A program made the position numbers and the translations under genes. The notes beneath the pieces are model-generated. The model was given only the letters and a program-made list of their open reading frames with translations, made no database searches and was not told the DNA's origin. Positions 38,258-46,337 of a stretch of 64,000 nt of DNA are shown here, in pieces. Numbering within the stretch: the stretch's first letter is position 1; every line of letters begins with the position of its first letter. This DNA comes from TH-plancto1 sp043777375 (GTDB lineage: Bacteria > Planctomycetota > Planctomycetia > Planctomycetales > Planctomycetaceae): the NCBI GenBank assembly GCA_043777375.1, contig JAYWHX010000014.1, positions 9,206 to 73,205 of the forward strand, read 5' to 3'.

Positions 38258-39202
38258 TCATACATCCCCGAACAGGGCATCGACGAAATCATCCGGCGAG
38301 AAGACCTGCATGTCGTCGATCCCTTCGCCCAAGCCGACGTACTTCACCGGGATGCCCATTAGCTGGCGAATGGCGATCACCACACCGCCCTTCGCTGTCC
38401 CGTCGAGCTTGGCCAGTACGATTCCGCTGCATCCGGCGGCCTCGGAGAACTTCGTCGCCTGGTTAACTCCATTCTGCCCGGTCGTCGCGTCGAGTACCAG
38501 CAGACTTTCGTGCGGAGCCCCGGGCAACCGCTTCCCGATCACCCGGTGGACCTTGCCCAGTTCCTGCATCAGGTTCGTCGCCGTCTGTAACCGTCCCGCC
38601 GTGTCTATGATTAGATAGTCCGCTCCCAACTGGGCGGCTTTGTCACATCCCTCAAAAGCCACAGCAGCCGGGTCGCTGCCACTGGGCTTGGTGACGATCT
38701 CGCATCCGAGTCGCTTGGCCCACATTGTCAGCTGTTCGACAGCTGCGGCGCGAAATGTATCGCCTGCTGCCAGGACAACGGTCTTGCCATTCTTTTGCAA
38801 GAAGTTAGCGAGCTTGGCAATGGAGGTCGTCTTGCCGACTCCGTTGACTCCACAGACCAGAATCACCGTCGGCCCCGACTCGGCCTTCTTGAGGGGAGAG
38901 AGTGGTTTGGCCGCATCCCAGATGAACTCGCCCTTGCCCTTGAGGATCTCTTTGAGCTTGTTGCGAACGGTGTCCCAGATTTCTTTCGGCTGAACGGTTC
39001 GTCCCCCGCATTTGGTCCGGATCTCATCCACGATGGCCTTCGCGGCCACAACACCCATGTCGGTGCCGATCAGCCCGCGATGAAACTCTTCGAGCTTTTC
39101 CTCGTCAAGAATCACCCCCGTCTTGAACAGGTCGCGCACATCCGTGCGCAGGATGTCGCGCGTCTTTTGAACCGCAGCCTTGAGTTTGTCGAACAGTCCC
39201 AT
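38258..39202 (-). CDS. ftsY: Signal recognition particle receptor FtsY
   Basis: 314 residues, close to the NG-domain-only FtsY length, without the long acidic A domain of enterobacteria. The N domain is residues 1-95 and the GTPase G domain follows: P-loop GVNGVGKTTSIAKL, DTFRAAAVEQL, DTAGR, LAKLDGTAKGG and GVGEGIDD-like VGLGEGIDDMQVF. It docks the SRP-ribosome complex to the Sec translocon in the inner membrane. A possible small gene lies immediately upstream (39220-39486). Confidence 0.96.
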   Translation of the reverse strand: MGLFDKLKAAVQKTRDILRTDVRDLFKTGVILDEEKLEEFHRGLIGTDMGVVAAKAIVDEIRTKCGGRTVQPKEIWDTVRNKLKEILKGKGEFIWDAAKPLSPLKKAESGPTVILVCGVNGVGKTTSIAKLANFLQKNGKTVVLAAGDTFRAAAVEQLTMWAKRLGCEIVTKPSGSDPAAVAFEGCDKAAQLGADYLIIDTAGRLQTATNLMQELGKVHRVIGKRLPGAPHESLLVLDATTGQNGVNQATKFSEAAGCSGIVLAKLDGTAKGGVVIAIRQLMGIPVKYVGLGEGIDDMQVFSPDDFVDALFGDV

Positions 39203-39219
39203 AAGTCGTTGTCAGTCTT

Positions 39220-39486
39220 CTAGACACTGTGATTCTTCTCAAAGAGTTCTTCGAGGAGAGGGGGCACGCCTGCAATAAAGTAGTTTACATGCTCTCTTCC
39301 GCCCCGACTACCGGTGATCACGACGAAACACAGTGGATGTCCATTCCCCACGATCATGGGTTCAAAGCGAGCTGTCTCATGAGGCGGAGTCTGTGGACAC
39401 GTGAGGCGAGTCACGGAGGCTGCTGTCTCATCGAACTTCATCTGAGGTACGGTCTGCTCTGCCCTGCCCGGCGATTCCAGAATCAT
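39220..39486 (-). CDS. Possible small protein upstream of ftsY
   Basis: 88 residues from ATG at 39486, with AAGAGG about nine bases upstream. The stop lies 17 bases before the FtsY start, as in an operon. The second half is protein-like (FEPMIVGNGHPLCFVVITGS, GVPPLLEELFEK). No family recognised and no paralogue in the window. It could be a chance open frame in a regulatory region. Confidence 0.35.
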   Translation of the reverse strand: MILESPGRAEQTVPQMKFDETAASVTRLTCPQTPPHETARFEPMIVGNGHPLCFVVITGSRGGREHVNYFIAGVPPLLEELFEKNHSV

Positions 39487-39515
39487 TGCCCAATACCTCT
39501 TGACGCCTCCGCAAT

Positions 39516-39550
39516 GTGGCAATACATTGCCACCTGGCAATCAGTTGCCA
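39516..39550. promoter_or_regulatory. Tandem palindromic operators upstream of blaI-like gene
   Basis: GTGGCAATACATTGCCAC (39516-39533) is a perfect inverted repeat. TGGCAATCAGTTGCCA (39535-39550) shares the same half-sites TGGCAA/TTGCCA. Both end 22 bases before the repressor start at 39573. The arrangement fits autoregulatory operators for the BlaI-like repressor (inference). Confidence 0.6.
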
Positions 39551-39572
39551 CTTCAACATATCGAGATCCTTG

Positions 39573-39965
39573 ATGACTACACATCGTCCCACTCCTGAAC
39601 TGGCTCGTCGTGAGCGACAGATCATGGATGTGATTCATCAGCTGGGCGAAGCCACGGTCGCCGAAGTCCTCGCTCAGCTGACCGATCCGCCGAGTTACTC
39701 CTCAGTACGCACGATGATTCGGCACCTGGAGGCCAAAAGCCTGCTGGTTCATCGCCAGGATGGCAAGCGGTATGTGTACCGGGCCAAGGAGTCACGAGAA
39801 ACAGCCAGTCGTTCGGCATTGCGGAAACTCATGGAAGTGTTCTTCGCGGGGTCGGCCACGGATGCCGTGGCGGCGATTCTGGATGTTTCGTCCGACTCAC
39901 TTGAGCCGGAGGATCTCGATCGCATGGCCAAGCTGATCAAGCAAGCTCGCACGGAGGGAAAATAG
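39573..39965 (+). CDS. BlaI/MecI-family transcriptional repressor
   Basis: 130 residues from ATG at 39573 (the open frame reaches GTG 39516, but that lies within the operator). A winged-helix DNA-binding domain covers residues ~5-75: ELARRERQIMDVIHQLGEAT, VAEVLAQL, YSSVRTMIRHLEAKSLLVHR. A helical dimerisation tail of about 50 residues follows (RKLMEVFFAGSATDAVAAIL). In the family, cleavage by the partner M56 protease releases the repressor. It is one base upstream of the M56 gene, so the two are co-transcribed. It probably represses this operon through the two palindromes just upstream. Confidence 0.92.
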   Translation: MTTHRPTPELARRERQIMDVIHQLGEATVAEVLAQLTDPPSYSSVRTMIRHLEAKSLLVHRQDGKRYVYRAKESRETASRSALRKLMEVFFAGSATDAVAAILDVSSDSLEPEDLDRMAKLIKQARTEGK

Positions 39966-39966
39966 T

Positions 39967-42900
39967 ATGGATACGCTCACTCTCGCTCGCTCGTTCGCGT
40001 CACTGCTGCTCGACTCAGCTGCCAAGGGGACAGCCCTGCTGTTACTCGCCTGTCTGGCGGCATGGCTCTGCCGCCGGTCGTCGGCAGCGCTGCGGCATTC
40101 GATCTGGTGTCTGACGATGGGCGGGCTATTGCTGTTGCCCGTTGCTGCGTGGGCACTGCCCGCGTGGCAGATTCCGATCCTACCGCCCGAGCCAGTCGCT
40201 GCTCCCACCCCCGTAGCGGAAGTCGTCAGACTTTCGACGCCCGTGGCGGAACCCATCCCACCATCAGTCACCCCGCCGCGCAAAGAACCCGCACCGCAGC
40301 TTACCGCCGAGAATGCCTTGATGCCGTCTGTGCAGAAGACAATCGGGCCGCTTGTCCTCACCCCTCCGGTCATCGAGCCCACTCCGGCCCCCGCCATCAT
40401 CGAGCCCCCCGCCCCTCCGTTGACCACCATCGAGTGGACCGCACTGCTCGTCAGTGCCCTCTGGTCACTGGGTGTGTCACTCTTCGGCGTGCTACTGCTC
40501 GTTGGCCTGTGGAGAACGGTCAAGCTGCGACGGACTTCGTTCACGGTCACCAATGGCGAATGGCCGGACATGCTGATCGAGCTGCGACAGCGGCTGGGAC
40601 TCTCACGATCGGTCGAACTCCGCGAGCATGCCCAGTCGGTCGTGCCGCTCACATGGGGGATCTGGCGTCCGGTGGTGTTGCTGCCGAAGCTAGCCCGTGC
40701 GTGGGATGAGCCGATGCGGCGGGCGGTGTTGCTGCACGAGCTGGCCCATGTGCAGCGCGGCGATGTCGCGTGCCAAGTACTCGGTCGGCTGACCTGCGTC
40801 CTCTATTGGTTCCATCCGCTGGCCTGGTTCGCTCTCCGTCAACTGCGGCAAGAGCGCGAGCAAGCTTGCGACGATGCCGTCGTGCAATCGGGCGAGAAAG
40901 CCAGCGACTACGCCGAGCAACTGCTGCAAGTGGCTCGCCTGTGCTGTGCCCCGCGCGGGTTGTCCCTCGGCGTCGCGATGGCCGAAGGGAGCAGCATCGA
41001 ACGACGCATCCTGTCGCTGTTCGACAGCGCTCGCGGGCACGGTCCGGTGACTCGCCGTGTGGCCATCACCTCAATTCTAATTGGGACCGCGATCCTGGTA
41101 GGTCTAGCTCCGATTGAACCGACCGCGTCGCAAGCGGAACCGGTGGAGATTGAGATCGCCCCGAGCAAGAATCAAAAGTCCGAAGTGACAAATCAGACAG
41201 TGAGCGACGAATCGACGGCGAGCGCTGCAGACGTGCTTGAGACTGAGGAACCGCTACAGGCAGCCCAGAGCGCTGTGACCGCGAGGGTTTATGCCGCTCT
41301 AAAAACGCAGGGTTCGCTGCACTTCGACCAGGCCCCGCTGAAGAAGATTCTGGAGCACATCGCCGATACGCATGGCATTGGCGTTTCTCTCGACTCGGAA
41401 GGGCTGGAGGGGGCGGGGGCGACGGAGGAGACCCCCGTCACGATTCAAGTCGATGGCAGCACGCTCTCGAGTGCCCTCAATCAGGTGCTGGCCCCGCTGA
41501 AACTCGGCTACATTGTTGAGAATGAAGTCTTGATGATCACGAGCTCAGAACGCCTCAGCAAGACGGCCCCGGAGAATCTGCGCGGACAAGTTCTCGATGC
41601 CCAGCAGCAGCCCGTCGAAGGAGCACTGCTCGTGTTCCCATGTTTCTTGAAAAGGGAGGCAGGCTCTGTTCCACAGATATTCCGCACCTACTCCGGTCGG
41701 GATGGCGAGTTCCTGATCAAGCTCCCCCGCAAAACGATCGATATCGCCAGTTTTCACAATCACGCCCCGATCTGGTGCCAGAAAGATGGCCACGGGTTGG
41801 GAGCAGCGCATGTCGCCCCGGCTCTCGGTTCCGAGCCGCTGACTGTCCAGCTGCCAGCACTCGATCCCGTGGAGTTCGTCGTGCAGTCTGATGCGGGGCA
41901 GCCTCTGGCGGGAGTCCGCATGGAGGTGGACAACACAAAGATTCCCGCCTGGGACGGTGCCATGGAGGATCAGCAGGGCTCTCTCGGAAAGGTTCCTGAA
42001 GAACTAAGGCCCTTCGTGACAAAAGTTTCGGACGCCGACGGAAAAGTGATCCTGGACACCATTCCCCGCGATCGTCACTACGACTTGAAGATGACTTCTG
42101 AGCAGTACGGCGTGCAGCATTTCCTGGACCCGCGTAAGTATCTGAAGCTGTTGCCGGTTGCTTCCGTGTCGGGCAAGCTGTCCAACAGCCAGGCGGGCGT
42201 GAAGCTGGCCTTCAATATCCCGCATGAATATTTCGGCTCCTACATCAAGGCCTCCGCAGAGGCCACGACGGATGAGCAGGGGAACTTCTCGATTGCGAAG
42301 TTCCCCATCGGCCCAGTCACGATTACCTCGGACCAGCTGCGGGGGCCGATGTTCTTGGAGCAAATCCCGCGCGAGGTGAAGCCCGATGGAAACCAGTTCG
42401 ACTTGAAGGTCATCTCCGGTGTGAAGATCACGGGCCGCGTGATGCTGAAGAAGCCCAGTCGTGGGGTGCGCAAGGCCGTCGTGGGCTTCTCCAGCGAGGT
42501 CGGTCAGCCTGTGGAAACGGATGAAGACGGAAAGTATGTGGCCTACTCGCTTCCGCAGCCTGACGTTGCGACTTATTTCGCTGGATCATCGGGGGAAGCG
42601 TTCCCACTGCTGGGGGCTGGCAGCATTGCGAGCTACGCTCGTATCAAGATCCCCGACGGAGCCACCGAAGTGCAGGCCCCGGACATCGTCCTGGAGGAGG
42701 GGATGTTTCTCAGCGGTCAGCTCGTCGACGAGAAGAAGCAGCCCATCGGCGGGGTCTACGTGGTCCCGTTCCCCTCATCGACTCCCTTCACGATTCGGAC
42801 TGATGAGCAGGGGCGATTCGGAACCATGGTCAGCCCCGACAGACGCCCTGGCGGCTGGTTGGTCGGGTGGAACGACGCGCCCGATCCAAGCATCTTGTCG

Positions 42901-44895
42901 GAGCAATTCGGCGATAACGCCCCAGTCTGGGCGAAGACGATCTCCAAAGAGCCGCTGATCCTTCAGATCAAGCGCTCAACTCAGCCGGAACGATTTATCT
43001 CCTACGACCAGCTCGACATGGACCTCAAGATTCCGCCCGAACAAGTGATCTGGGGCGATGCGGTCGATGGCTTGCAGCCAGGATTCTGGTTGCGGTCAAC
43101 GGGAGAACCGCTCAACCAGCGGGTGCCGATGAATTCGCTGGTGACGTACCGGGTGTTGCTGCGGAACGTTGGGAAGGAGGACCGGGATGTGGTCGTCATG
43201 CTACGGCCTGATGCGCCGTCACTCATCTCTAGTGATCGCCTCGTCGATGCCTTGGGCTCGGGAAAGTTGCCTGCCGACTGCCAATCCAAGATTTCCCAAG
43301 GGATCTACAAGGGTGAGCACTCGAGGGTTGTCACGATTCCGCGTGGGGAGTCGCTAATGCTCTACGGGAATCCGGTCTCCGCCCAATCGGGACTGTTCAT
43401 CGGGCAGGGCAATTCTGAAAAGTATCCGGTGCTCGCCGAGATCGCCCAGCCGGGGAAGAACTGGATTGTCCATCCACTGGTGGTTCAGGGAATATCAGCC
43501 AGCGAGCGGCAACAGATGGAGGAGGCTCTGAAAGCGGATCGCAGCCGCTCCACGTTGAATATCACGATGCTGGACTCTCGCGGTCAGCCACGAAAGGAAA
43601 CCTCCAAGGATGCCACTCCTCTGACCAAACCGATCACGCTCTACGCCAAGATCGAACTCGATGTCGGCACGCTGGCCGCTGCGATTCCTGCGCCTCCGGA
43701 GAAGAACGCGAACGCCATCACCGAAGAGCAAGCCGAGCACCCACTTCCGCTAGACCAGATCGTCTGGTGCGAAACCGTCGACGGAGTTCAGGCGGGCTGC
43801 CTGCTGACGATACCCAGTGCCTTGGGCCCGTTCGCCGAGCTGAATTCTCAACTGGTCTATGCCGTCTTCGTCCGCAATACCACCGAAAAGCCAGTCGTAT
43901 TCCACGCGAGGATGCTGGCGTATGACGGCTTGGAGGTTCCCTACTTGATTCCGAGTGACAAGCTGCCCGCGACGTATAGCGACGGTCTACCCTCCCCGTT
44001 CAAAGCGCGTGGGGCTACTCGCAATGCGAAGGAACCGGGATCGGCCCACCAGATCGAATTGGCCCCCGGGGAAATGGCGATCGTCCCGGGCATCCTGACC
44101 ATCCCGGACCTGATTCTCGAAGTGGGAGATTATCTCTCCGATATGGATGCCGAAGAGAAAGCGGAGGCCCGGGAATACATGCCGAAGATCACAACGGTTG
44201 CGTTCGGCAAGAACTGGATTGTCCAGCCAGTCACGATTCGAGTGATCCCTTCCACCGAAAAGCCACTCGAGCGAAGTCCGTTGGGAGAGGTTCCGCTCGC
44301 GGTCTTCACGCGCGAGGGAGAGTTGCGAAAAGCCCCCCTAACTCCCGTCCCTGGCATGACCGGTGGTCGGACGGTCTATGCAAAGTCAGAAGTTGAAATC
44401 GTATCGCTCGCCAGCCCGGACGAGCTAAACGCCGAAGCGGTCACCTGGGGCGATATCGACAAGCATATGCAGTGCGGGGTCCGGCTGCCCAACCCGCAGC
44501 GGACATTCCAAGTCGGCGACACGCTCGAGGTGGAGATCCTGTGGAGGAACTCCAGCGTGGACAAGGAGGCATTCGCCACTCCTCGCCCCGGTCAATTCGA
44601 TCTGACCCCGATCATCCGAAACGCAGAGGGTGGCGAATTGACGATCGACTTTGGAGAGCGATCCCAGCTGCCGTCCGAGACAGCGATCATGCATCCCGGC
44701 AGCGTCCTCTCACTGGGCGTCACAAAGATTCGACTGGTCGCCCCGGGAACCCCGTCTCCAACGAGCAACACCGAGCCCGGTCACATCACGTTGGAACCCG
44801 GCACCTACACGCTGATCGGTACCGGTGGTGCGGGAAGTGAAGAGGTCGGGAATCCCCACAGCGAGAAGATTGAGTTCACCGTGACCGCCGAATAG
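39967..44895 (+). CDS. Giant BlaR1-like M56 metallopeptidase with extra domains
   Basis: 1642 residues. Residues 1-380 are the BlaR1/M56 part: four or so membrane helices (~20-35, 47-66, 157-180 and a later one ~365-380), a Pro-rich loop, HELAH at 257-261 and EREQACDDAVV near 303. Residues ~430-520 resemble a secretin/STN-like domain (LHFDQAPLKKILEHIADTHG). Then come carboxypeptidase-regulatory-like beta modules (LRGQVLDAQQQPVEGALLVF, VSGKLSNSQAG, MFLSGQLVDEKKQPIGGVYV) and three related C-terminal modules marked VIWGDAVDGLQPG, IVWCETVDGVQAG and VTWGDIDKHMQCG. BlaR1 usually ends in a penicillin-binding sensor of ~250 residues; none is seen, so the signal is not obviously a beta-lactam. The ~1200-residue periplasmic part is the probable sensor (inference). 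Confidence 0.88.
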   Translation: MDTLTLARSFASLLLDSAAKGTALLLLACLAAWLCRRSSAALRHSIWCLTMGGLLLLPVAAWALPAWQIPILPPEPVAAPTPVAEVVRLSTPVAEPIPPSVTPPRKEPAPQLTAENALMPSVQKTIGPLVLTPPVIEPTPAPAIIEPPAPPLTTIEWTALLVSALWSLGVSLFGVLLLVGLWRTVKLRRTSFTVTNGEWPDMLIELRQRLGLSRSVELREHAQSVVPLTWGIWRPVVLLPKLARAWDEPMRRAVLLHELAHVQRGDVACQVLGRLTCVLYWFHPLAWFALRQLRQEREQACDDAVVQSGEKASDYAEQLLQVARLCCAPRGLSLGVAMAEGSSIERRILSLFDSARGHGPVTRRVAITSILIGTAILVGLAPIEPTASQAEPVEIEIAPSKNQKSEVTNQTVSDESTASAADVLETEEPLQAAQSAVTARVYAALKTQGSLHFDQAPLKKILEHIADTHGIGVSLDSEGLEGAGATEETPVTIQVDGSTLSSALNQVLAPLKLGYIVENEVLMITSSERLSKTAPENLRGQVLDAQQQPVEGALLVFPCFLKREAGSVPQIFRTYSGRDGEFLIKLPRKTIDIASFHNHAPIWCQKDGHGLGAAHVAPALGSEPLTVQLPALDPVEFVVQSDAGQPLAGVRMEVDNTKIPAWDGAMEDQQGSLGKVPEELRPFVTKVSDADGKVILDTIPRDRHYDLKMTSEQYGVQHFLDPRKYLKLLPVASVSGKLSNSQAGVKLAFNIPHEYFGSYIKASAEATTDEQGNFSIAKFPIGPVTITSDQLRGPMFLEQIPREVKPDGNQFDLKVISGVKITGRVMLKKPSRGVRKAVVGFSSEVGQPVETDEDGKYVAYSLPQPDVATYFAGSSGEAFPLLGAGSIASYARIKIPDGATEVQAPDIVLEEGMFLSGQLVDEKKQPIGGVYVVPFPSSTPFTIRTDEQGRFGTMVSPDRRPGGWLVGWNDAPDPSILSEQFGDNAPVWAKTISKEPLILQIKRSTQPERFISYDQLDMDLKIPPEQVIWGDAVDGLQPGFWLRSTGEPLNQRVPMNSLVTYRVLLRNVGKEDRDVVVMLRPDAPSLISSDRLVDALGSGKLPADCQSKISQGIYKGEHSRVVTIPRGESLMLYGNPVSAQSGLFIGQGNSEKYPVLAEIAQPGKNWIVHPLVVQGISASERQQMEEALKADRSRSTLNITMLDSRGQPRKETSKDATPLTKPITLYAKIELDVGTLAAAIPAPPEKNANAITEEQAEHPLPLDQIVWCETVDGVQAGCLLTIPSALGPFAELNSQLVYAVFVRNTTEKPVVFHARMLAYDGLEVPYLIPSDKLPATYSDGLPSPFKARGATRNAKEPGSAHQIELAPGEMAIVPGILTIPDLILEVGDYLSDMDAEEKAEAREYMPKITTVAFGKNWIVQPVTIRVIPSTEKPLERSPLGEVPLAVFTREGELRKAPLTPVPGMTGGRTVYAKSEVEIVSLASPDELNAEAVTWGDIDKHMQCGVRLPNPQRTFQVGDTLEVEILWRNSSVDKEAFATPRPGQFDLTPIIRNAEGGELTIDFGERSQLPSETAIMHPGSVLSLGVTKIRLVAPGTPSPTSNTEPGHITLEPGTYTLIGTGGAGSEEVGNPHSEKIEFTVTAE

Positions 44896-45019
44896 GTGAC
44901 CGCGATGATATTTCCAGAACGAACCGGAGAGGTGACTCTATCAATTCGAGGCGAAGAAGCGAGGTGACAGCACGAGAACCGGACATCACACTTCCATGAA
45001 CCTTGGAGCCAGATAGTGA

Positions 45020-45445
45020 TCAGTTCATCGCCATTAAATGGTGTTTCAGGTTCCAGATGATGCGTCGGGCGGCGACCTCAAAGTGGCTGGTCTGGCCGTC
45101 TCCCCGGCGATCACGGATCAATACCTCGACCTCGGATTGAGGATTCTGATCACCCTGAGCGGGATGAATCTGAATCTCCAGGTCCAGTGGGTAGTCTGCT
45201 TGCGACAACAGTGAACGCAGCCACGATCCCCCCACTCTCAAGTGCAGGTGATTTTCACTCACATCCTCGACAGTCGCCTTTTGATCCTGGACAAATCCAG
45301 ACAGCTTTAACACCAGACAATCGCCAATGTCCGTGACTAGAAAAGCACTACTGCGTGTCGGACCATCCGCCTCTTTCCAGCGGGCACCGGTCTCCCCCAG
45401 CCACGCATGCGGGCTATGAAGGATGTACTGTCGCTGACTTGCCAT
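45020..45445 (-). CDS. Hypothetical protein
   Basis: 141 residues from ATG at 45445, preferred over upstream in-frame codons whose translation is unlike protein. Mixed alpha/beta composition: SAFLVTDIGDCLVLKLSG, LHLRVGGSWLRSLLSQADYP, SEVEVLIRDRRGDGQTSHFE. No signal peptide or known domain. It lies alone, convergent with the M56 gene. Moderate confidence that it is a gene; function unknown. Confidence 0.5.
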   Translation of the reverse strand: MASQRQYILHSPHAWLGETGARWKEADGPTRSSAFLVTDIGDCLVLKLSGFVQDQKATVEDVSENHLHLRVGGSWLRSLLSQADYPLDLEIQIHPAQGDQNPQSEVEVLIRDRRGDGQTSHFEVAARRIIWNLKHHLMAMN

Positions 45446-45818
45446 CTGCGGGGTCTCACAGGATTTTGGGGGATTGCGTCTGTCCAGCTTTGGGGCATTC
45501 CCACAGAGCGGGTTGCTGAATTCCCCCACGTTCCAATGGGTTATGTGGAGATTCAGAAACAGTGTTCTAATAGCAACATAGGGCCTGTTTCGGGTCACGG
45601 CGCGAAGAAAACCGATCTGTGGCTCTGGTTTTCAGTCACACGGGGAGAAGCGAGGCAGCTGTCAAAGGATTGTGAGAGATCCACCGCTGGCTGGCCCCAT
45701 TCTGGGAGACCCGCCGGAAGGTCGGACGCGAGCCAACCGCACTGACAAACCTCGGGATCGAGATGACCTGCGAACCTGAGTTTGGTTTCAGGACAGGCAC
45801 CGATCACAGCAGACTGGA

Positions 45819-45968
45819 ACCACGAAAGCCACAAAACACACGAAAACAGAGGGGCCCTGCCTCCGGCCTGATGAGAGTTCCACGGTTCTCACGCGTGGTC
45901 CTGGGGAACGACTCCATGAATCAACCACAGCCTCTTTGTTATTTCGTGTGTTTCGTGTATTTCGTGGT
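45819..45968. repeat. Palindromic repeat B, 27-base arms
   Basis: Arms at 45819-45845 (starts ACCACGAAAGCC) and 45942-45968 (ends TTTCGTGGT) match as an inverted repeat in 24 of 27 positions around ~96 bases. It lies in the 890-base gap (45446-46337) before the beta-helix gene, which otherwise holds only repeat D and no convincing gene. Confidence 0.7.
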
Positions 45969-46038
45969 AAACAATTGGAGTGCTGATCCAGAGTTCAGGT
46001 TTTGAGCCACGGGCCGGTTGAGTTAGCAGCAGCGGGGG

Positions 46039-46068
46039 ACACGGCGGACTCACGTCCGGCGCTCGCTG
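46039..46068 (+). repeat. Repeat D copy 1
   Basis: 30 bases beginning ACACGGCGGACTCACGTCCG, containing a short hairpin (CGGAC with GTCCG). An exact inverted copy lies at 51442-51471 and a near-identical direct copy at 51569-51598. Together they bracket the giant beta-helix gene. Confidence 0.8.
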
Positions 46069-46337
46069 CCGCACACGTCGATTTCGTTTTTTCGTTCAAT
46101 CGCGAGTCCGTCCGCGATCTCACTGGCGGCCCCAAGCGACCGCCAGTGCCACCCACCATCCCAGCCCGTATTTCACTATTCATCGAATTCCAAACATCTG
46201 TTATTCGTACGCAGATGAACAAAGGTTCGAGTCATCAAATTTGATGATTCGAACTTGCTGTTCTGGCCGGAATCCGTCACCGACCATTCGGATCGCTGAC
46301 TATCTCGACTCAAAGCAATAATTGCTGGGCTGCCACC

